Source: Actinidia chinensis
Lineage: Eukaryota; Streptophyta; Magnoliopsida; Ericales; Actinidiaceae
Assembly (NCBI GenBank): GCA_009663005.1
Contig: CM018891.1
Location: 2,480,465 to 2,520,464, forward strand
Direction of reading: 5' to 3'
DNA: 40,000 nucleotides
Both the position numbers and the translations under genes were made by a program. The notes beneath the pieces are model-generated. The model had not been told where the DNA came from. It did not search any database and was given only the letters and a program-made list of their open reading frames with translations. Positions within the stretch are counted from its first letter, which is position 1. Each line of letters starts with the position of its first letter. Positions 23,329 through 40,000 of the stretch are shown here, piece by piece.

Positions 23329-24126
23329 AGGGGTTATTTTATAACTCAATTCAATAATTAAAACTAAATGTGTTAAGTGAAACAGAATTACATTGGTTTG
23401 ATAATCATATTGTATATATTACTTAATATTTTAAGTATTTCTTAAAATGTAAGCTAAAAATTTTAAGTAAGTGTAATTTTGATTGGATTTATAAATATGT
23501 GTGCATAAGTATTAATGTGCACAAATATAATTTCACCACCACTACCACTAACACCACCATAGCCACCACCATCTCTGCTACTGTTCCCATGCACCATTGC
23601 CACCACCATGACCAACCCTCCACCTCTTGCCACCGCCGTCATTGCCACCACCGCCACTCTCAAACCCAATTACCATTCCACCATTATCACCACCACCGCC
23701 ATCCCACCACTACAACTACTATAAACACTATCATCCATCACCATTCGAACACCACCACCACTACCATTCTCATCCACCTCCATTACCCAGTCTACTACGT
23801 TCATATCTCCACCACATCACCCCCGCAACCACCACAACAATCATCGTGGCTTTGCTACTGGTTACCACAATCACTACCATGAGTACATTAGCATCGTTAC
23901 CACTCCACATCACTACCACCGTAATTTTTTTTATAAATTAAAAAATAAAATTAGAAAAAATATATTTTACTGAACATATAAATTAAATTTAAATTTAGTT
24001 TATTAAATATTTTAATTCAGCACTTATATTTTTACCAAACATATTTTTAATTTAAAACATTCAGCATTCAATACTTATTTTTCAATTTTCTATTTTCAGC
24101 ATTCAGTTTTATTCAAACAGCACCTT
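23329..24126. mobile_element. Tourist/Harbinger-like element, copy 1, CCA-rich
   Basis: The left end after TTA is GGGGTTATTTTATAACTC; the right end reads inward as GGTGCTGTTTGAAT and is followed by TTA. TTA duplications and G-rich TIRs of this form are typical of PIF/Harbinger (Tourist) elements. The middle (about 23530-23900) is a CCA/CAC/ATC-rich repeat tract. Its open frames encode only His/Thr/Pro low complexity, which I do not regard as a protein gene. It abuts a related copy directly to the right. Confidence 0.55.
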
Positions 24127-25152
24127 AGGGGTTATTTGATAACTCAATTCAGCACTTAAAACTAAATGTATTACGTAAAATTGAATTATATTGATTTGAT
24201 AACAATATTTTGCATCACATTATATTTTTAGTGTCTTTTAAAATGTACGCTATAATTTTTATAAATTTTAAGTAGCAAAATAACTACTTAATTTTGATTA
24301 AATTTGTAAATATGTGCACATAGGCATTGGCGTGTACAAATATAACTCCACAATCACCATCACCGTCACACCACCTCCTCCACCACCACCACGATTCTAT
24401 TGCCACCACCACCACCACCATTCATCCACTACCAATACTACCACCACCACCGCCATCATCATTCGAACACTACCATTACTACCGATGTCGCCATTGCACC
24501 TTTCGCCTCTTCCACATACTAATAACCCCACCATTCCACCACCATCCATCTACTACCATACCTACCCACCATCATCCACTACCATACTACCCCACCACTC
24601 CTCATCATTCGCCACCACCATTACTCCGATGTCGCCATTGCACCTTTCGCCTCTTCCACATAATATAACCCCACATTCCACCACATCCCACTACTACCAT
24701 ACCCACCATCATCCACTACTACAAGCACCATCCATATTAATTACTATCCCTCTACTACCAATACCACAACCACTAAACAACTTTACCAACATCACCAATC
24801 CCATACCTCCACCACATCACCCCCACAAACTACTACAACAATCACCATCGCTTTGCTACTACCACAACCACCATCCATATTAGTTCCCATCCATCTACTA
24901 CCATTACCACAACCACTAAACAACTTTACCACCATCACCACTCCCATACGTCTAGACTCCACCACATTACCCCACAAACTACTACAACAATCACCATCAC
25001 TTTGCTACTATCACAGCCACCAACATGATTACATCAGCGTTGTTACCGCCGTTTCAACATTACTATCACAAAGCCACCACAAATTCAACATTCATTTTTT
25101 AGTATTTATTTTTAATTTTTAGCTTTTAGCATTCAATTTATCAAATAACACA
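24127..25152. mobile_element. Tourist/Harbinger-like element, copy 2, expanded CCA core
   Basis: Ends GGGTTATTTGATAACT and, on the opposite strand, GTGTTATTTGATAAAT match at most positions. TTA lies on both sides (24125 region and about 25152). The outer 170-200 bases on the left align with copy 1. The CCA-rich core is longer here and contains higher-order duplications: a block with CGATGTCGCCATTGCACC occurs near 24484 and 24629, and one with CCACTAAACAACTTTACCA near 24764 and 24908. The 189-codon open frame at 24314-24883 is low-complexity and probably not coding. Confidence 0.6.
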
Positions 25153-25155
25153 TTA

Positions 25156-26458
25156 GTCTATTAAAATTTATTAAAGCTTAAAAACACTTGGATCTACAAG
25201 TTTAAGAGTCAAGGTCATCTAATTGAATGAGAAGCCATGTTGTGAATAAATCACCCTATATTACTTGGCGTTGCAAATAAAAGCTACAAACTTGTTAAAA
25301 TATCACTAAAAATGCTATTGTCATTGCTGCCATGGTAATATACAATAGACATATTATACTGTTGGTTATTGTTAATTTCCGAACAGTAAGTATTTTTTTT
25401 TATTGCCACCACCACTGCTAGACACTCTAGTAAAATTCATGATTTTCTATTTTTTGAATATTATCTTATTTTAATTTTTTTTAATTTTTCACCGGCGTTA
25501 CTATAATAACTTTTATTGTGTGTTGCATTCGAATTGTTAATATTATTGTATGGAAAAATTCAAACGAGGCGAAGCAACCGCTAGTCCTCGGAGGTGGTGT
25601 CTGGATTTCACAATGCAAATGAGTTGGTGGGAGTGCAGTGAGAAATAAAAAAATATGTAAAAAATAACGGGGTGTTTTGTCTTTAAATAAATTTATTGAA
25701 TGAACTAATGGCGTTAAAATTGAATAGGATGGTACTTTAACCAAAGTTCCCAAAACTACAAGGTTCTGTTTGGATTGATAAGTGAGAAAAAAATGATAGT
25801 ATTTACTCATTATTCTATTTGGATGAGTAAAAAAGCAAATAACGTGAAATAAAGATAAACTGGAGATTTATTTTTTATTTTTTATATTTTGATGGAAAAT
25901 CTTGATATGTATATTATAAAACATAACTCATTTTGAATCTCAAAACTATTTAAAATTTATTTGAATTAATCAAACGGCTGAGATTTCACCTAAGATTATT
26001 TTTTTTCTCACAAAAATATCACTTCTTTCTTCTTAAAGGTGTGAGACTCACATAAATTCTTATCCAATAGAATATATTTTTTATTCATTAGATCATTTTT
26101 TAGTAGGACGTCCACACAAAAATTTAAAATATCTCTTTTTTTCTCCGTCATTTCTTGAAAACTAACAATAAAATTTTAAAAATTATTATAATTTTTAATT
26201 TGTTATCTATTTTATAGTAATATATCTTTTTATATAAACATGTAATATATTTTTTATTTAATATTTATATTTTATTTATTTTTTAAATTATAAAACTCTA
26301 AACTCAAGAGAAGATATTTTTTATGTACTAACCGTGAACACCGTAATTACTAGTTACTGATAATATGCAGCAATCATTTTTTTAAAAAATTCTCACAGAA
26401 TCGCCCAATTTTTATGAGAAACAAAAAAGTTTAGTGAGTCATTTACTTTTCTGAGCAT
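25156..26458. other. Intergenic DNA and PGI upstream region
   Basis: AT-rich. GTTCTGTTTGGATTGATAAG at 25763 looks like a transposon end, with a loosely complementary stretch near 25,990-26,090, but boundaries cannot be fixed. The last few hundred bases should contain the PGI promoter; I see no clear TATA box at a convincing distance from the presumed transcript start. Confidence 0.35.
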
Positions 26459-26586
26459 CTCTCACTTTTTCCATCTTCTTCCTACTTCCAGAAGACGAAA
26501 TTTCCTAATCCAGCATCAGCTTCCCTACAGAAAATTCTCTTGAGACAAACCGAATAATTTCTAATTCTTGCAAAACCTACATTCAG
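26459..26586 (+). other. Probable 5'UTR exon of PGI
   Basis: A C/T-rich leader-like stretch ends at ACATTCAG followed by GTATAATCTCTCTC, a good splice donor. The next acceptor (TTATTGCAG) is at 27087-27089, immediately before the PGI ATG at 27090. This implies a leader intron of about 500 bases, a common arrangement in plant housekeeping genes. The 5' boundary is a guess from base composition. Confidence 0.5.
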
Positions 26587-27089
26587 GTATAATCTCTCTC
26601 TAAATTTTTATCTTATCGACCAGGTTTGTTCTTCAATTCTCATGTACTACGCAACTGTCGCAGCCAATCGCTGCACGAGCTTTTTCTTTTTTCTTCTTGG
26701 ATGTGTAGAAAAAATTGGCGTTCGATTCTTTACAATTGGATCGATTGGATTGTACTTGTTTCGCTCAAATCTTTTTCCCATTTTCTTCTTATGCTTCAAT
26801 AGATGTTCTCTTGATCTGCAAATTCGTTTCTTTTTTTGTGCGATTGTTGATTTTGTTCAATTGGATTTGTTGATGGCTGAATATTGACAATAGATGTAAT
26901 CAGTTTTCGCGCAACTTGTTTTTCTAAAGCTCGGCACAGTCGATGTAGTTTGGAATTATATTAGTCTCGGTCGAGTGAAGTTGTTTGTTGTGAGTGAAAA
27001 TAAAAGCATATAAAGTATAAGCAATATGATTTATGGTTGATGTAGTTTGAGTAAAGATAGATTATGAATTACTACTGAAATTATTGCAG

Positions 27090-37367
<10,278 letters not shown>

Positions 37368-37903
37368 AATGCCCCTTTTGTTGAAGGAGCTACCAGCAAT
37401 CTTTCAGATGAGTTTTTTGGTTCAGGTATCATAAATAAGTGCGGGCACAACTATCTGTAACTAACTTATCTACTGCTTAATTACCCGCTTCGTTGGCAAA
37501 TTTTGCTCATTTGCTTTGGAATTATGCAAGTTTTGTCCTTTTAAAGCTATTCTTGCTATTTCTCAAGTATATTCAAATAAGTTCCTCGTTTGATTTAAAT
37601 AGCCGGTGGCCAGTTTTGTTGGTACTGATTGAGACTTGGGAGTTTTCAAACAGAGTTGAAGGCTTGGCTTATTGATGTTGTTATTTCTTTCTTAGTAGGA
37701 TATTAACATCAATATACTAAGTAAGGATTCACCAATATCCGAAACCGGATTTCATGCAACATGTCATTTCAATGGTTTTAAAAATAAATTCTTCACTAAT
37801 ACTCGGTCTATTAAGCTAATAGAGTGCTTGACAAACGTACTGCAATGATTGATATCATAGAGCATATTAACATCATCCCTAATGTCACAATGATTAGTGA
37901 ATT
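37368..37903. other. Convergent intergenic region, PGI and dUTPase 3' ends
   Basis: 536 bases separate the two stop codons. It presumably holds both 3'UTRs. An ATAAATAAG poly(A)-like signal for PGI lies near 37431, and no other gene is visible. Confidence 0.5.
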
Positions 37904-38500
37904 CTAAATGCCGGTGGATCCAAACCCACCGGAGCCTCTAGCAGTCGAATCCAGATCATCAACCTCCGCCACATCAGGTATCATTATAACCTCAATGATC
38001 AGCTGTGCAATTCTATCACCGACCTTCACTTCAAAATCGATATCAGAGTGGTTGAAGAGGATGACCCCCACTGGACCCCTGTAGTCTGCATCGATCACCC
38101 CCGCCCCAACATCGATCGAATGCTTCCATGCCAATCCCGATCGTGGCGCTGCAAAAGACCATCGACCCAAATGAAAAACATATAATCAACGATGTAACTA
38201 GGTTGGGCCAAACTTAACAATTTTGAAAATTTAGTGAGAAAGTTTAAAGGTAGCTTAGACCCTCTTATATAGTCCCAAATACGAGATTATGAATTAATCC
38301 TTGTTCAATGCGATGATTAATTATTTCTGCCCAAATTAGGGGCTACCGTAATTTGTTTCTTGTTCTTTGTGGGTGTGTTGTGTTGTTGGACTTTTTACAA
38401 GATTGATCGCCCCAAGTTGATGTAACTATTATGATAAGTAAAAGTAATCTCCTGTTAATTGACATAAAAGAAGTTTAGAGCATATTATCGAATTATATAG

Positions 38501-38539
<39 letters not shown>

Positions 38540-39051
38540 TTCTACCTATCCGAGCGTATGTTCCTTCGGGTATTGCTATGCTCAGATCCGTCGGAACCAG
38601 TGCTTTTCCTCTAGCCAGTACTTTAATTTCCTTGGCGCTGAACGCAAAATCGAAACAACCCACTGATTAACTTGAGAGAGAGAGAGAGAGAGAGAGAAGG
38701 AGAGAGGCGGTGTTACCTGGAAAGATCGTAACCGGCGGAGAGAGGAGAAGCTCTAGAGGGCAAAACAGCTTTCTCAGAAAGCTTCTTCACCTTCAGAATC
38801 GGGGTAGCGGGGAGTTTCGGGGCTCCATTTGCGACGTTCGGGTCAAGCTTCTGGACCTTCGGAGATGGTTCGATGATTTCTGAACCGTTGATTTGTGGGT
38901 CTTGATGGACCATTGCGAGGGTCACTCGATAGCGATGAGAGTTGAAAATCGGGTTTTTGAAGAAAGATGAAGACGGATAGACGATTTTATACGCAGAAGA
39001 AGCTTTGGTGAAATTTCTGATCCACGTATTGGCGCCAAATCTTGCCGCCAT
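37904..39051 (-). CDS. DUT: Deoxyuridine 5'-triphosphate nucleotidohydrolase (dUTPase)
   Basis: Hydrolyses dUTP to dUMP and pyrophosphate, keeping uracil out of DNA and supplying dUMP for dTMP synthesis. Three exons on the minus strand, 39051-38717, 38637-38546 and 38148-37904, join in phase to 223 residues. All five motifs of the trimeric family are present: AGYDLS (106-111), PRSGLA (144-149), [12 protein letters not shown] (156-167) with the usual Asp and Tyr, GDRIAQLI (186-193) and GGFGSTG (216-222). The catalytic core starts near residue 85. The N terminus is extended by about 50 residues ([14 protein letters not shown], basic and Ser/Phe-rich, few acids), resembling a mitochondrial or plastid transit peptide. 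Met47 (MVHQDPQ) could act as an alternative start for a cytosolic or nuclear form. Introns 1 and 2 carry GA and GATA microsatellites. Confidence 0.96.
38497..38539. repeat. (ATAG)n(AG)n compound microsatellite
   Basis: Six ATAG units followed by about nine AG units, in dUTPase intron 2, ending a few bases before the donor side of exon 2. Confidence 0.9.
38673..38698. repeat. (GA)n microsatellite
   Basis: About twelve GA repeats in dUTPase intron 1. On the gene's strand this is a CT-rich stretch shortly after the exon 1 donor. Confidence 0.9.
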
Positions 39052-40000
39052 TATTTAGGGTGGATTGGCTGCGTGAGAAAGACGTGAAAAAACAAATAAA
39101 TTAGGAAGTTAGGTGTAATAAATTTAGCCCCGAATAGGCCTAGTTTGTTTGTTTGTTTGTTTTTTTTGGGCGGGGGAGGGGGTTGGTTTTTTTATTAAAA
39201 AATTAAAATTATTTAATAAGAATATATATATATATATATTTTTTAACAATAAGTCTAAAAGTGTAAATTTTTTTATATTACTTATAAAAAAATTCATTAA
39301 AGATAAAAATATATATTTAAATTGTGCATTTCTTTTTTTTTAAATTGTAATTTTTTTTATATATTAAAAAATCATATATATATTTTTTATATTTCCAAAT
39401 TCTTTTAAGAAAACTATAAAAGTTTGATCAAAAAAAAAATCTCAAAAGAATTAGGATTTACTATGAACCCCTCCCCCCCAAAAAAATCAAAAGAATTAGG
39501 ATTTACTATGCAAGTAATATTTTAGTTGGTGATTGATCCATCGAGTTGTTTAATGTTACGAAACTCTGGTTTTTTAATTGTTATGTTTTGTAAAAAAAAT
39601 TGACATGACAAATAAAAAATATATATGCCATTCATTTTTAACTCCTTATCTCAATTATTTTGTGTAATTTATGAACTATATTAATTGACTTTCGTATAAT
39701 TTATGAGAACATGGTTTTTGTGATGTTTCCTTAAATTATATTATGACTTAATTTTTCAGATATCTTAAAATATCTCTTTAGGTCACTTTTACTCTATTAT
39801 GTTACTTTATTTTGTGCGAAATAAAGCGATACTCCATATACATGACGTGCAACCATAGTGAAATGGACATAAATATATATAATTGAAGCATATGAATAAT
39901 ATGTAATCGATTTAAATCACTGTTTCATACGAATTAATAATAAAAGAGTTGTAAGTGATATAATTAAATAATTAAACGAATTAATATAATTTATTTTTTA
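39052..40000. other. dUTPase 5' flank and AT-rich intergenic DNA
   Basis: The first 80 bases upstream of the dUTPase ATG should include its 5'UTR and promoter. Beyond that the DNA is A/T-rich with (TA)n at about 39222-39238 and long T and A runs. A 24-base direct repeat occurs at 39442-39465 and 39487-39510. No gene is visible. Confidence 0.45.

Noticed and set aside
23499..24883. Long His/Thr/Pro-rich open frames that could pass as secreted or metal-binding proteins
   Set aside because: They arise from CCA/CAC repeats inside transposon-like elements, are open in more than one frame, and show no domain or splice context.

Overview
The window is nuclear DNA of a flowering plant, almost certainly a eudicot. 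The support is: AT-rich intergenic DNA with many short transposon fragments, T-rich plant-type introns, a canonical nuclear tRNA-Glu, and two protein genes whose sequences are characteristic of plants (cytosolic glucose-6-phosphate isomerase and organelle-extended dUTPase). I cannot fix the genus. There is no sign of prokaryotic, organellar or viral gene content.

Layout. 1-8,460: gene-poor, with a possible exon edge at the very start, a Stowaway-like fragment, a tRNA-like sequence, a 1.25-kb hAT-like element with target-site duplication (3,744-4,990), and weak signs of a spliced minus-strand transcript (about 5.3-8.46 kb). 8,781-14,462: a small MITE, then a tandem array of three long foldback (inverted-repeat) elements of 1.6-1.7 kb separated by four copies of a roughly 140-bp spacer. 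15,561-20,975 (+): a five-exon DUF3741/DUF4378 (VARLMGL-motif) gene with two frame breaks of one base each and opposite sign. 22,188-22,258 (+): tRNA-Glu(TTC). 23,329-25,152: two abutting Tourist/Harbinger-like elements with CCA-rich interiors. 26,459-37,367 (+): complete cytosolic glucose-6-phosphate isomerase, 23 coding exons plus a probable 5'UTR exon, 570 aa, one GC-AG intron. 37,904-39,051 (-): three-exon dUTPase, convergent with PGI, 223 aa, with a probable transit peptide. 39,052-40,000: AT-rich dUTPase upstream region.

The protein genes are unrelated in function: PGI links glycolysis and sucrose synthesis in the cytosol, dUTPase keeps dUTP out of DNA, and the DUF3741/4378 protein has no established role. 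Their proximity is ordinary eukaryotic gene order.

The most unusual structure is the tandem foldback array. Its copies differ by many scattered single-base indels, yet two of them share a 661-bp stretch with no difference. The indels, a GC-rich island inside copy 2 and the two frameshifts in the next gene raise the possibility of residual long-read assembly error in the 9-21 kb part. I did not find a convincing new biological system; the array is the best candidate for novelty.
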